Source: Orobanche coerulescens (taxonomy: Eukaryota > Streptophyta > Magnoliopsida > Lamiales > Orobanchaceae). From it: a stretch of 64,000 bases of DNA. The DNA lies in contig CM065815.1 of the NCBI GenBank assembly GCA_033398695.1, forward strand, positions 146,737,001 to 146,801,000. The letters are read 5' to 3'. Below are positions 11,228 through 22,886 of this stretch, in pieces. The translations under genes were made by a program, and so were the position numbers. The first letter of the stretch is position 1, and each line of letters begins with the position of its first letter. The notes under the pieces were generated by a model. The model was given only the letters and a program-made list of their open reading frames with translations. It was not told where the DNA came from and did no database searches.

Positions 11228-11760
11228 ATAACGCACCCTATCTGCCAGGAATAGTGCACGCAATCGAAGGCTATTAACATACGTAATATACAAAGCATAA
11301 CGTACGTAATAAGGAAGTTACCTGCAGATCAGACGAGTTATGAAGCTACCTGAAGGACTTACCTGATGAAGATAGCGCACGCTACAAAGGAAGGATAGCG
11401 CACGCTGTCGAAGGCGGCTAACGTACGTAACACAAAGGTGTTAACGTACGTAATGAAGTTTGAATACGAATTCAAACAAGATGAACGTTGGAAGAAGTGA
11501 GGGTCAAAGTCAGAGAATCAAACGGTCAGATTGACAAAAGCATGCAATGGATATATGAGTTAACACACGCTACGATGCAAGGTTAACGTACGCTACACTA
11601 GATAGATAATGTACGTAATATGAAGCAACAACATACGTAAAAGGAGAAATGAAAGCTACTGGACTAAAATTAGAAGTCGATAACGTACGCTACATAACAT
11701 GTATAACGTACATAATGAGCTATAACACATGCTATGAAGAAAGGCTAGCGCACGCTAACA
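11228..11760 (+). promoter_or_regulatory. palindromic TAACGTACG / AGCGCACGCTA motif cluster, TR-GAG copy 1 U3
   Basis: Roughly seventeen motifs related to TAACGTACG(T/C)(A/T)A and the variant TAGCGCACGCTA lie upstream of the TATA box at 11799. The first eight (11228-11452) are missing from the 3' LTR. The same motif family fills the U3 of the gypsy LTR at 803-1190. Confidence 0.7.
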
Positions 11761-11798
11761 AGTCAAAAGGAGCCAACGGCTAGTTGGATGAAAATGGC

Positions 11799-11806
11799 TA
11801 TAAATA
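11799..11806 (+). promoter_or_regulatory. TATA box of TR-GAG copy 1
   Basis: TATAAATA, about 40 bp downstream of the last palindromic motif; conserved at the equivalent site in copy 2 and in the 3' LTRs. Confidence 0.6.
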
Positions 11807-12380
11807 CCAAACCATTTGGTATCAAACCACACAGCAACCTTGAGCAAATCATTCATACTTGAGATATCATTGTATTCATTCTAGTTGTTGTATTTGAGCT
11901 TCTATTGTTTAGTGATTGAGTGTTATACACGAAATCATATAAGAGAGGAAAAAGAAATGATACGATTGGATTTGGTGTTATTAGGATCAAGGAACCAGCA
12001 TTGTTAGAATCGCAATCGATATCTACGTGAGGTTTATCTAGTACCTATAGAAAGCTAGATTGGTTGATTCCTTGTCCAATAGAAAAGGAAAACGGTTTAA
12101 TTTGGACCGACAAAAATAAAAGTGATGGAACGGTTTGCTCGGACCGATAGAAGACGAGCTTGTAACGGTTATCCCTCGACCGATGGAAGAGAGGTGCAGA
12201 GGTTTATCTTTAGCCTATATAAAAAGATACCGAGAGAGGACGTAGGCACGTTTGGCTGATCCTTTATAAATCCTGTGTCGATTTATTTTCCGCATATTTA
12301 TTTAAAATGCTTCTGCAACGCGAAAGAGTTTTATAACTCTATCTCCAAACGGCGATACCGACCAATATCGCACCAACAAT

Positions 12381-12391
12381 TGGTATCGGAG
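12381..12391 (+). other. primer binding site of TR-GAG copy 1
   Basis: TGGTATCGGAG stands two to three bases after the LTR end CCAACA and resembles the initiator-methionine tRNA site TGGTATCAGAGC with one mismatch. Confidence 0.65.
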
Positions 12392-12435
12392 AGGTACCTC
12401 CTAGAAGCGGCTTAACATCCAAGAAGAAGATCCAA

Positions 12436-13771
12436 ATGGTGTTTCAACTTGCCCCGGTTGAAGGTCTTGCTCTAAATCGACCTCCATTCTTCGATGGATC
12501 TAAATTCATGACTTGGAAGAAGAAAATGACTATTTTCATTCGAGCTTACGATATCGAATTATGGAAAGTCACATGTCTTGGTCCCAAAATTCCAATGAAC
12601 TCGAACGGAACTCTCAAAACTTTTGAAGAGTATGATGATGCGGATTGGAAAAACGACCACTATAATTGCAAAGCCACGTAATTATTATATTGTGCATTAA
12701 ATACGGAAGAACACAATCGGATATCATCGTGTGAAAGTGCCAAAGAGATATGGGAAATGCTAGAAGTCACACAATTAAGGAACGTCTCAAGTCAAGGAGA
12801 CGAAAATAAACATGCTTCTTCACGAGTATGAGCTATTCCAAATGAAAGACGAAGAATCCATTACTATCATGCTCGACCGATTTTCGGTCATTACAAATAG
12901 ATTGGCTTGTTTCGGAAAGCCTGTCTCAAGTAGTTAAAAAGTAAAGAAAATCCTACGATCACTACCTAGAGAATGGGACGGAACGGTGACGGCGACTATG
13001 GAATCGAAATATCTCAATAATCTTGATTTTAGTGCCCTCGTTGGTTCACTAATAAATTACTAGATAGTCCTTAAATCTCGAAATGCAAATCCGAAATTGA
13101 AGGAAAGAACGATAGCCATGAAGGCTAAGATGTCAAGAAACAAAGAAGAAATCCAGGTGGCCGAAAGCGACGAAGAATTGGCATATTATGCCAAGAATAT
13201 TAATAAGTTCTAAAACTTATTAAACCGGAGAAAGAAAGAAATCAAGATGGGTGAATCTAAGAAATTCGACAATAACTGTCGAGCCTGTGGTAAACTAGGC
13301 CACTTTGCAAAGAATTGCCGAGCAAATCCAAAGAAAGAAGTTCTAATTTCCACGTGGAGTGACGAAGACGAGGATGAAGATTTCATCAATCAAAATAACC
13401 TCGCACTTATGGCAAGAAGTACATTCGACGAAAGCGATGTTGAAAGCCAGGTTAGTACATCGTCTCACGATGAATTATTTGAAGCATTCGAATTATTGCA
13501 TACCGATTTTCAAAATGATTTAAGTGAAATAAAATCCCTTCAGTCTAAAAATAAATTATTAGAAACCAAAATTTCCAAAATTCTTGAAAAAGGGAAATTT
13601 ATCGAGACCGATCATTCTCATTGCCTTGAAAATGAAAATATTTTAAAGAATGATCTTTTGAAAGGTCAAGAGGAAGTAAAGGTTTTAACGAAGAAATTTT
13701 CATACGGAAATGATAAGTTTGAACAAATGCTATCAGTTCAAAAATTTACTTTAAACAAACACGGATTATGA
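12436..13771 (+). pseudogene. TR-GAG copy 1 gag, several stops
   Basis: The 82-codon start (12436-12681) has the gag N-terminus with NRPPFFDGSKFMTWKKKM, as in copia gag of the UBN2 family. It stops at KAT. The 3' part (13247-13771) has an intact CX2CX4HX4C knuckle, CRACGKLGHFAKNC, an acidic block (DEDEDEDF) and a predicted coiled coil rich in Lys/Glu/Leu. Further stops lie near 12936 and 13212. The same gene in copy 2 is more open (27831-28961) but has lost the last knuckle cysteine. Capsid-like RNA packaging is inferred from the family. Confidence 0.85.
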
Positions 13772-13979
13772 TTCAAACTGCATACTAAAAACGAATCCTT
13801 AAATTTCAAAATACCCCACTGCGAAAAATATTTAAAAATTGGGCATTATTTTACGAGTTTCAAAAGCCCACGACGGGCGATAAAAACCAAAAGATTTAGA
13901 TTCCAAAAGTAACTTTTATTCCGAATATCGTCTATGTCTTGAAAGAAAAACCAACTATCAGTTGGATCCCCAAAAATTA

Positions 13980-14409
13980 ATTTTTATCAATAAATATTTT
14001 ACTCAGGGGGAGTTTATATTTTTAAAGGGGATATTTTTATCAGGGGGAGTTATACCCTTTTATGCATATTTTATCATAACATATTTTATTATAAATTGGT
14101 ATCCTTTGATTTACATTTTTTGCTGATAACAAAAAGGGGGAGAAAAGAGTTGAATGGGATAAAAAGAAGAATGACGAGAAAAATAAAAGTAAAAAGATGG
14201 GAGAAAAATAAAAAGGAGAAAGTCGCCAAAGAAAACGAATAAGTTGAAAAATGAAAAGAAGAAGTTGAAAAGGAGAAAAAGAAAAGATTGGAGAAACTAA
14301 TGAAACGATCAAAGCCGAAAACATTGATTCGTACAAATATATGTACTTTATTTTTGCATGTTTTATCCAATTCAAGGTGTTGTTTTGTAATCATCAAAAA
14401 TGGGGAGAT
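13980..14409 (+). other. TR-GAG copy 1 purine-rich 3' region and polypurine tract
   Basis: Two CAGGGGGAG tracts, AACAAAAAGGGGGAGAAAAG, then a long A/G-rich stretch end at GGGGAGAT next to the 3' LTR. The long minus-strand frames here are artefacts of purine bias. Pol would be expected between gag and this region in an autonomous element; none is present. Confidence 0.7.
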
Positions 14410-15454
14410 TGCTGGAATATTTTATTCCAAATATTCATTATCGAGATTTAATGATTAAGTTGTTAAACAAAGTAAAACAACAAAGAAGCGAAACAATACA
14501 ACAAGAAGTTGAAGACGCAAAAAGCTAGAAAATAGCATGGATAACAATGAAGTTTGAATACGAATTCAAACAAGATGAATGTTGGAAAAAGTCAGGGTCA
14601 AAGTCAGAGAATCAAACGGTCAGATTGACAAAAGCACGCAACGGATAATATGAGTTAAAGCACGCTACGATGCAAAGTTAACGTACGCTACACTAGATAG
14701 ATAACGTACGTGATATGAAGCAACAACGTACGTAAAGGGACAAACGAAATCTACTAGGCTGAAACTGGAAGTCGATAACGTACGCTACATAACGTACGTA
14801 ATGAGCCATATGAAGAAAGGCTAGCGCACGCTAACAAGTCAAAAGGAGCTAACGGCTAGTTGGATGAAAATGGCTATAAATACCAAACCATTTGGTAACA
14901 AACCACACAACAACCTTGAGCAAATCATTCATACTTGAGATATCATTATATTCATTCTAGTTGTTGTATTTGAGCTTATATTGTTTAGTGATTGAGTGTT
15001 ATACACGAAATCATACAAGAGAGGAAAAAGAAATGATACGATTGGATTCGGTGTTATTAGGATCAAGGATCCGGCATTGTTAGAATCGCAATCGATATCT
15101 ATGTGAGATTTATCTAGTACCCATAGAAAGCTAAATTGGTTGATTCCTTGTCCAATAAAAAAGGAAAATAGTTTAACTTGGACTGACAAAAAAACAAGTA
15201 ATTGGACGGCTTACTCGGACTAATAGAAAATGAGCTTGTAACGGTTATCCCTCGACCGATAGAAGAGAGGTGCAGAGGTTTATCTTTAGTCTATACAAAA
15301 AGATACCGAGAGAGGACGTAGGCACGTTCGGCCGAACCTCTATAAATCCTGTGTCGATTTATTTTCCGCACATTTATTTAAATCACTTCCACAACGCGAA
15401 AGAGTTTTACAAGTCTATTTCTAAATGGTGATACCGACCAATATCGCACCAACA
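14410..15454 (+). repeat. TR-GAG copy 1, 3' LTR with internal deletion
   Basis: It opens TGCTGGAATATTTT and ends CACCAACA. Relative to the 5' LTR it jumps from ATGGATAAC to AATGAAGTTTG, missing about 225 bp with eight palindromic motifs. The same jump is seen in copy 2. Confidence 0.88.
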
Positions 15455-16223
15455 ATATCTGTATACTATCACCGACCCGGAACAGAAGAGAAACGGAAAA
15501 GGAAAAACTAACCGAAAAAAGGCTCTCGAAAATCGTACGTGTGAAGTGAAAAAATCAAACCCCTCAATCCGAGTATTTATAGGTGAAGGCTAGAGGAGGA
15601 TGTGTGCTGGAGGAAATCTAAACCGATTAGGATTAGTATTTTGATACTTATCCTAATCTGTTTAATTCGATAATTATCAATTAAATTGATATTTATCCGT
15701 ATCCGAAAAATTCGGAATTTATAATTGAGGTGTTTCAGCAAAATGAAATTTTTCTCGAAATGCCAAAACATTTCACCCAAATCGCCCTTCGACTAAGCCG
15801 AACCGACCCAAACAGAGCCGAGCCAAGCCGAGCCGAGCCGGCCGGCCGGCTGGCCGGACGGCGGCAGCAGCGTGCGCGTGTGTGTGTGTGTGTGCGAGGG
15901 GTGCCTAGTCACACATCCACTAATGTCTCACTTTTGAACAAGAGTTTGTCCACATCTCCTTATATACTCACAATTTTTTCCTTCTTTTTCTAATGTGGGA
16001 TAACATCTCAAACCCATTTCTAAAGGGTTCACTTTGGAACATTATATCTCATTCATACCTCAATCATTTCGAGTGTTCTTATATGTTTCGAAAACCTCGT
16101 ATGGTGTACTATGTATTCCAACTAAGTTCCGACTTTAACTCGTAGTCGAGCCCACTCAAAATTTCCTCTCAAGTGGGCTGCTCAAAACAGCCCATTTCCT
16201 CTATTTTTCCAACATTTCCAACA

Positions 16224-18445
16224 ATCCCCCAAAAGAATGAGATTGATGGTCCAACAGCACATGTCAGACACGGAGTTTGACTTGGTGATAGTTACTGCGG
16301 TTAGCATTGCATAGGATAGGCAGAGTATGCTCCTTGAACCTTCCCTCGAAAAGATATATTCTCGGTATTTGCTAGACAGTGTGCTAGATGCCTTTGAACT
16401 GTCTGACCGCTTGTGTAAGTGATCGTATATCCTTCACAAGTGCCCTTCCTGATTTATTCTGTTCTCATTATTATGCCCGTTTTGGCCGTGGACACCGTCC
16501 TGGTTCTGCGAGAGTTTCTAAAGAATTGTGCCTTTGCAATTCTCCTTTGAAGCGACCCCCCCTTCTCTCCAACATAGGTGATTCTCTTTAAGTATTTTGA
16601 GTAAACCCATATTTTACTCCACCCAACTATACGTTTTCGACTTAAGTATCATTAAAAGCATAAGCTTAACCTCTTCCTACGGCTATCACTGTTTTCATCC
16701 TAGGAATTGTCGGTTTGGGGTAATCCCCACAGTGATCGTGTCCAGTTTTATGAATTGGTTGTCCCATTGAACCTAGATCTTGGGATCTCCAACCAGCTTA
16801 GGTTGGGCATCCTCCGTAAAACCATTAGCTCAAGGAAATAGACCCATTTCTCTTAATGATTTATCAATAAGGTCTCCTGATAACCCTTTGGTTAGCAGAT
16901 CCGCAATGTTATCCTTTGATGACACATAATCAGTAGAGATAACTCCTGTTGATATCAATTGTCTAATGGTATTATGTCTCCTCCTTATATGACGAGACTT
17001 ACCATTGTACATTACGCTCAGTACCCTGCCAATCGCAGATTAACTATCGCAATGAATGCATATTGCAGTCACAGGCTTTGTCCATCTTGGAATATCTTCT
17101 AGAAAATGGTGTAGCCATTCTCTTTCTTCTACACATTTATCTAAGGCTATAAACTCGGACTCCATTGTTGACCTAGATATAAGTGTCTGTTTTAAAGATT
17201 TCCATGCCACTGTTGCACCAGCTAGTGTGAATACATATCCACTTGTTGACTTGGAGTCTTTTATATCAGATATCCAATTTGCATCACTATATCCTTCATG
17301 TACTGCTGGATATTTAGTATAGTACAGTCCATACTCACGAGTACCCCTTAAATATCTTAGTAACCTTATGATCGCCTTCCAGTGATCCTTTCCGGGGTTG
17401 CTCGTGTATCTACTTAGTCTACTAACTGAGTAGGTTATATGGTCTTGTATAACTCATCAAGTACATCAGACTTCCTATTATGCAGGAGCACTCAAGTTGA
17501 GAGACTCTTTCACCCTTATTCTTGGACAGTTTTAACGTCATATCCATCGGGGTTTTGGCTGTGCCAGAATCATCCTTATAAAATCTTTCAAGGATTTTAT
17601 CCACATAGTGGGCTTGACTCAGCATGAAACCTTTCTATGTCCGTGTGATCTTAATCCCTAAAATTACATCTGTGAGTCCCATATCTTTCATGTTGAATCT
17701 CGACCTTAGCATGTCCTTAGTAGATTTTATTATTCTTTCATTACTGCTACTAATGAGCAAGTCATCTACATATAGACACAAAATGACATATCCATCTTAT
17801 GTGTCTTTCACATATACACACTTATCAGATTCATTAATTTTGAAGCCACCGCTTAACATAATATGATCAAATTTTTTATGCCACTATTTTGGTGCCTGCT
17901 TCAATCCGTACAAGGATTTTACCAGCTTGTAGACTTTCCTTTCTTGTCAGAAGCAGATAACCCCTCGGGTTGTTCCAGAAAGGCGGTCTTAACATCCATT
18001 TGATGAACTTCTGAACCTCGTAATGCGGCGATAGCAAGTATCATCCTGATGGAAGTTATTCTCGTCACAGGCGAGTAAGTATCAAAATAGTCTAGACCTT
18101 CACGTTGGTTATATCCCTTCGCTACGAGCCTAGCCTTATATTTATCAACTGCTCCATCTTTCGATTTTTTCTTGAAAATCCACTTATTTCCTAATGATTT
18201 ACACTTAGGATGTAATTCCACTAGTTCTCAAGTATGATTTTGTAATATAGAATCAATCTCTTCTTTGATATCCTCTTCCATTGAGGTCCATCCGTCGAGC
18301 TTACAGCTTCTTTGTAAGTCTGAGGTTCCTTTTCGAGCAAGTGGGTGATGAAATCTGGTCCATAAAATTTTTTCGTCCTTTGTCGTTTGCTACTTATATA
18401 TTCGTCCTCATTATCCATTCTTTGGTCTTTATTCTCTTCATCCAT
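16224..18445 (-). pseudogene. copia unit B 3' half: RT and RNase H, broken
   Basis: The minus strand reads 3' untranslated sequence (16224-16829), RNase H (16830-17300; LLTKGLSGDL near the end), RT pieces (17422-17625; 17919-18221 with NKWIFKKKSKD and MDVKTAFLEQPEG) and the linker (18221-18445). A deletion has removed the segment between MDVKTAFL and EQPEG; unit C (32928-33230) has the same deletion, whereas units A and D do not. Stops and frameshifts make it inactive. This half is therefore more closely related to C than to A. Confidence 0.85.
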
Positions 18446-19122
18446 TAGTTTAGAAGACTGTTCGGATGAGATAAGCGGTTCACTTGCAGTCTTAGAAGAA
18501 AGATATTCTCAAAGAATGACGCATTCCTTGATTCCATAATTGTATTCTTGTGAATCTCAGGCACTTTGCATTCGTGCACAAGAAATCGGTAAGCATTGCT
18601 GTTGTGTGCATATCCAATGAAAATGCAGTCAACCGTTTTTGGGTCTATTTTGACTTTCTTAAGAGTAGGTATCAGCACCTTTGCTAGACACCCCCACACT
18701 TTCACGTAATTGTAGGAAGGCTTGACTCTTTTCCACAATTTATAAGGAGTTTTGTCCCCGTTCTTACGGCATATCTTGTTTAAGAGATAATTCGCCGTTA
18801 AGATGGCTTTTCCCCACATATTTTGCGACAGACCTGAATTTAGTAATATCGCATTCATCATCTCTTTCAGAGTGCGATTCTTATGTTCTGACACGCCATT
18901 TGACTGTGGTGCATATGGGGCATTGACTTCATGAATAATCCCATATTGTGAACAATATTCGCCGAAAGGTTCCACGTATTCACCTCCACGGTCACTCCTC
19001 AGAACTTTTATCTTTGCATTTAATTGATTCTCAACTTCCGTTTTATAAAGAATGAACTTCTCTATAGCATCGTCTTTGCTTTTAAGCAAATATATATAGA
19101 AATATTTCATACAATCATCCAC
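18445..19122 (-). pseudogene. copia unit B integrase core, split by insertion
   Basis: A 225-codon frame covers the integrase core from just after the first catalytic Asp to the C-terminal tail: LRSDRGGEY, NGVSEHKNRTL and IFIGYAHNSNAYRFLV are visible. The N-terminal zinc finger lies on the far side of the Athila-like insertion at 24159-24443. Between about 18793 and 18850 the sequence switches from unit-C-like to unit-A-like variants, marking a likely recombination point. Confidence 0.85.
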
Positions 19123-19160
19123 GAAAGTAATAAAGTATTTGTTTCTACCTCTAGTTTGAA

Positions 19161-19165
19161 CAAAC
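19161..19165 (+). repeat. left CAAAC target duplication of the Athila-like element
   Basis: CAAAC at 19161-19165 is repeated exactly at 24125-24129, and unit A reads straight through a single CAAAC at 9112-9116. Confidence 0.9.
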
Positions 19166-20413
19166 TGTTGTGAGGAAATCCCTCACACTATGCCGCAAGT
19201 GCACGGTGTCAACAAGTAATAAAGCGATAAGTAAGATATTGTTCCCTCGAGGACTGATTTCACTAAGTACCAAAATATAGTCGACTCGTAATTTCATTTG
19301 AAGAACAATTATATGGAATTATTCCTAATCTAATAGAAATTAATAATAGTAAAACTAAAACTAATAATAATAATAAGGGTGTAGGATTATAATTTTCACC
19401 TCAAACAATCAAGAATGATTTTTATTCAATTCAATTCACCTTTATTCAATTGATTGTAAGCCAGGAATTCCTAAATTATTCTAAAGCCTTTTCCAAGGTC
19501 GATAGAAAATACTACGAATTATTAACTCGATATATCCCTATTCGAATTAGATAATTAATAGCTAAAACAGTTCAAGAATCCCTACAATAAATAGGTTTCA
19601 CAATTCCCATGAGTATATTCCTATCTCACGAAAATTATGATTCGTCTCACAAGAACTATGCCTAAATTTCATCTCCCGAATCCATAAATACATTAAAAAC
19701 AATTCAACTGTTGGCCAGACAATTAAAAAGCATTAAGAGCAATAAGAAGAATCCAATTCAATAAAATAACGAATGAATTGAAATAATAATAAATAAATCA
19801 AACCGTCATGTAATCGGCTAGTCAAAATCCTACTCGAATAGATCTAGGAACTAAGATGCGGAAAAACTAAGAAAAACCATAGGGATCCGTGGTCTTGTCG
19901 TCGCCCCACAAATCTCCTCCTTGTGTTCTTTGATCCCGCGATGTCTTCCTCCGAATTTCTCTCCCCTTTCTTCAACCCTTTAATGCTTATTTATAGAGTC
20001 CTAAGCCTCCAAAACGCGTCCGTATGATTAGGTCGAGAACAGGCTCCAAAACAGCCCAGAAACGCGGAGTATTCAGCAAAACCGCCCGGTGGGCCGCGGC
20101 TCACACGTTCAGTGCCCCATGCCTGGGCGCCTTTTTTCCTCCTGGGCCGCGGCTCACTTAGGCTGTGCCGCGGCTCACAGTACAGTGTGCTCAGCGCTTT
20201 CTGGACATCTTCGTGTGCCGCGTCTCACTTGGTTCGTGCCGCGGCCCCCGGCCAAAAATTGCTGTTTTCGCCCGTTTTTCATTGTTTTGGCTTCCGGACT
20301 CCGATTTCCTACAAAACATATAAGAATAGTGCATTAAAAGCTCATTTATACTGAATTAGACTCAAGATGGATATAAAATAATGATAAAAAAGCGTATAAA
20401 AATACGCCTAACA
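19166..20413 (-). repeat. Athila-like element, 3' LTR
   Basis: 1248 bp; plus-strand borders TGTTGTGAGG and CGCCTAACA. It contains GCCGCGGCTCAC repeats at 20092-20248 and TATAAATA (minus strand) at 19988-19995. Confidence 0.9.
20092..20248 (-). promoter_or_regulatory. GCCGCGGC palindrome cluster in the Athila-like 3' LTR U3
   Basis: Five copies of GCCGCGGC(T)CAC or one-base variants in about 155 bp, roughly 100 bp upstream (minus sense) of the TATA box. The 5' LTR has an extra copy (23782-23960). The apparent frames at 20089-20354 and 23779-24065 are by-products of this GC-rich repeat. Confidence 0.7.
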
Positions 20414-20452
20414 AATACCCCCAAACTTGAGCCTTTGCTTGTCTTCAAGCAA
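20414..20452 (-). other. polypurine tract and conserved 3' end of the Athila-like element
   Basis: The minus strand reads GAAGACAAGCAAAGGCTCAA, then GTTTGGGGGTATT, abutting the LTR. This is a widely shared plant gypsy 3' signature and fixes the orientation. Confidence 0.75.
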
Positions 20453-22036
20453 AAAGAATTGATTACAAATAAAATAATATCGTGAATGATCGTGCAAATC
20501 CATAGTGCTCAACTTGATCAATACTACCCTGAAATCCTCAAAGAATAATACAAGTATTGTAATAGTGAGTCACATCCAGGACACTGATTCTACAAAGTAA
20601 CCAATTTCAGTCCTAATCAATCGTGAATGAAGAAAATCAAGCTCAAAGATTAACAAGCGTGAATTTAATCGACCGCCAAAATGAAGGGTTAAAATAAACA
20701 AGCCAACTTGCCCAGTCCCATAGTCTAGTGGCAAAAAAAATTTCAAGAGTTTCATCAACAAAAATAACCCTCGGACAGTATTCCCTTATATATGATCAAT
20801 AAAATGATTCGAGTTGACCACTAGGTTCGGATCTCGGGATATTTCATCGGGATAATCCTAGGGTGGAATTCCATTCTCATGTCTTGGGGAACCGTTTGAC
20901 GTAAAAGACACTCATGGGGCACATGGATGCTTCTAGTTACTAAGTTCCCCTCCACAGCGGAGAAACAACTCGAATAGCTATTCCCGCATGTCCGATTCAA
21001 GATCGCTGTTTTACGCGAGAGTAAACAACGGGTCACGCGAATACCCCCGGTTACTAGGCTCCCCATCATCGGCACATGCGAAATATCTAAACCACTAGTC
21101 TAATTAGGGTCGTCGTTTTACGCGAGAGTAAACATCGGGTCACGTGAATACCCCCGGTTACTAGACTTCCCATCATAGAACAAATAATATCTCGACTTTT
21201 TGGGAAAAACTGTCCAACTCTAAACTCTAATTAAGTGCCCACACGACTCATGTTACTGGACGACTAGCTAACTGAAAAGGGTAACCAAAGATATAGACGG
21301 TGATTTGAAAACACATGTGTCTCCTTTCTTATCTGCTAAGATTTCTACAAAAACGATAAAATTTCGGACCCAATTGAATACTCAACAGAAACAGATATCG
21401 CTGACTGCAACTAGACTAAAATTCAACCGTTTCTTCCAAGAGACATCAGTATCGTAACATCAGTTTTACACACGGAAGCACGAAAAATTCACGAAAAATT
21501 CACATTTTTGAACAAAACCATCAACAGCATGCAAGGACAATAAAGCAATCGCAATTTATACCAAAGAAAAATTAAGAAAGTTATCGCATGCTTCAATTTA
21601 TTCCACTACACCTAACATCATCAATAATACAACTCATGTGAAAATAAAAGAGATAAGGAAAAGTGAAACTTATTCCAAACGTCTTCCTGAAAGTCAGCAC
21701 ATGTCTGAGTGGAATCGACTGTCAATCCATACTTCAATTAATGCTCAACATCACGAGGGACCCCCAAACTTAGTCTCTGGTCATGAAATAACTATAGACA
21801 TTAAGTCAAGAAAGACTAGAATATGAAGGATAATAAATCATTGGGGTTAGAAATAAAAATATTAGAGAAATCAGGGCCACAAGAATACACGAATCCAAAC
21901 AAAATAACAAAACAAGGAAAGAAAATTATTAACGAAAAATCACATAAAAACAACTAACTAGAAAGCAAGTAAAATGATGGGTTGCCTCCCATCAAGCGCT
22001 CTATTTTACGTCTTGAGCATGACGTGGCAAAAAAAT
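20453..22036 (-). other. Athila-like interior without recognisable coding
   Basis: About 1.6 kb with no pol domain. It holds an internal two-copy repeat at 20985-21175 (shared CGCGAGAGTAAACA(A/T)CGGGTCACG and TACCCCCGGTTACTAG). Short frames here are not convincing. Confidence 0.5.
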
Positions 22037-22774
22037 CTAACGTGGCTTCTTTCTAGGAAGATTGCCAAATGCCCCCTTCTTGCAATCTATAAGCCTCTTA
22101 TTCCATAAGGGAGGCTTTGGTTCATGCCCGGTTGCCAAAAATAATGAGTAAGAATAATTGTGCGAACAAACAAAAAATGATGGACGAATATAATAATTAT
22201 AAGGCACGAAAAAATAGGCAGAGTTCGAATGGGTAGATAATAAAGATATATCATGAACAACCTCATTAGAACTCATGGTATCAGCCTCAACAAAATCAAA
22301 AGTAATAGGGTCAATCTCTCCCATTATGGATTTAGGAAAGATTATGCGCGGCACCGTGAATAAAATTTTTGGCACAAAAGTGTTCACTTTATTAGTCGAA
22401 GTTTGATGACAATTTAATGAAATTTCTTTGGAAACATCATCAATGGTAACTTCTTCTACAATCTCATCACACTTTATGTAATTATTAGGTGCTGGGGGAT
22501 CGACCCTAAGACTTAGCATGTCTTTCTTCTCAACCTCCCCCTCAACTTCACTACTAAATATATGAACTGGAAAATAACCATAGTGAACCTCAAGACCACG
22601 ACGTGCACATTCTAGCTCAAGAGGGGTACTATCAAGATTTTTAAGAGCGTCTACACATTGTTCAAGAATGGTCTTTTGTTTTGGGGGAGGGGGCTGACTG
22701 ACCCTATTAGGCAAATTATTAAGATTATCGAAATTTATGAAATGCCAAGGGTCATGATAATCAAAGGAAAACAT
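22037..22774 (-). CDS. uncharacterised 245-aa ORF of the Athila-like element
   Basis: The start MFSFDYHDPWHF lies about 110 bp inside the 5' LTR, the usual position of a first gene. The protein has a proline patch (SQPPPPKQK), an acidic middle, a tyrosine- and phenylalanine-rich stretch (YFFVPYNYYIRPSFF), and ends in a basic tail (GNLPRKKPR). I see no zinc knuckle, capsid signature or enzyme motif. It has no stops over 245 codons, so it may be expressed or simply young. The role is unknown; a gag remnant or unrelated leader protein are both possible. Confidence 0.5.
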   Translation of the reverse strand: MFSFDYHDPWHFINFDNLNNLPNRVSQPPPPKQKTILEQCVDALKNLDSTPLELECARRGLEVHYGYFPVHIFSSEVEGEVEKKDMLSLRVDPPAPNNYIKCDEIVEEVTIDDVSKEISLNCHQTSTNKVNTFVPKILFTVPRIIFPKSIMGEIDPITFDFVEADTMSSNEVVHDISLLSTHSNSAYFFVPYNYYIRPSFFVCSHNYSYSLFLATGHEPKPPLWNKRLIDCKKGAFGNLPRKKPR

Positions 22775-22862
22775 AATGAAAAAATGGAAATATAAAGACT
22801 AAAGAAAAAAAACTTCAAACTAAAATTAGAGTCGCTTGGTATTGATATTAGCGAAAAATCAG

Positions 22863-22880
22863 TCCCCGGCAATGGCGCCA
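22863..22880 (-). other. primer binding site (tRNA-Asp type)
   Basis: The minus strand reads TGGCGCCATTGCCGGGGA, six bases after the 5' LTR end. It matches the Athila-type tRNA-Asp site (TGGCGCCGTTGCCGGGGA) at 17 of 18 positions; the tRNA assignment is from memory. Confidence 0.75.
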
Positions 22881-22886
22881 AAAACT

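Larger units (their letters stand above)
11097..12378 (+). repeat. TR-GAG copy 1, 5' LTR
   Basis: From TGTTCGAATG (TGTTGGAATG in copy 2) to CACCAACA. It contains the TAACGTACG/AGCGCACGCTA motif cluster (about 11228-11760) and TATAAATA at 11799-11806. Confidence 0.88.
11097..15454 (+). mobile_element. TR-GAG element copy 1 (gag-only, non-autonomous LTR element)
   Basis: LTRs of 1282 bp (11097-12378) and 1045 bp (14410-15454) flank an internal region with an initiator-Met-type primer site, one gag-like gene, polypurine stretches (CAGGGGGAG near 14000-14045; GGGGAGAT at the 3' LTR) and no protease, integrase or RT. That is the architecture of plant TR-GAG elements, which need enzymes from an autonomous copia. 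Flanks AGATC and ATATC are an imperfect 5-bp target duplication. The 3' LTR lacks about 225 bp present in the 5' LTR, a loss shared with copy 2 (26116-30473). Both copies are 4358 bp. Confidence 0.85.
10826..16223 (-). repeat. copia array LTR2, split by a TR-GAG element
   Basis: LTR sequence runs 10826-11096, is interrupted by the insertion 11097-15454, then resumes after the duplicated ATATC at 15455-15459 and ends TTTCCAACA at 16223. The two parts join to the order of LTR1 and LTR4. Without the insertion the LTR is about 1.04 kb. Confidence 0.9.

Noticed and set aside
12381..12391. Possible tRNA gene at TGGTATCGGAG (also 42103, 63667, 22863)
   Set aside because: These are short primer sites complementary to tRNA 3' ends beside LTRs, without a cloverleaf.
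14040..14397. Overlapping minus-strand frames of 111 and 102 codons (and 29059-29416)
   Set aside because: They come from purine-rich sequence before the TR-GAG 3' LTR; the Phe/Ser-rich product reflects composition only.
20089..20354. Two overlapping GC-rich open frames (repeated at 23779-24065)
   Set aside because: They are by-products of GCCGCGGCTCAC repeats inside both LTRs of the Athila-like element, with composition unlike any protein family.
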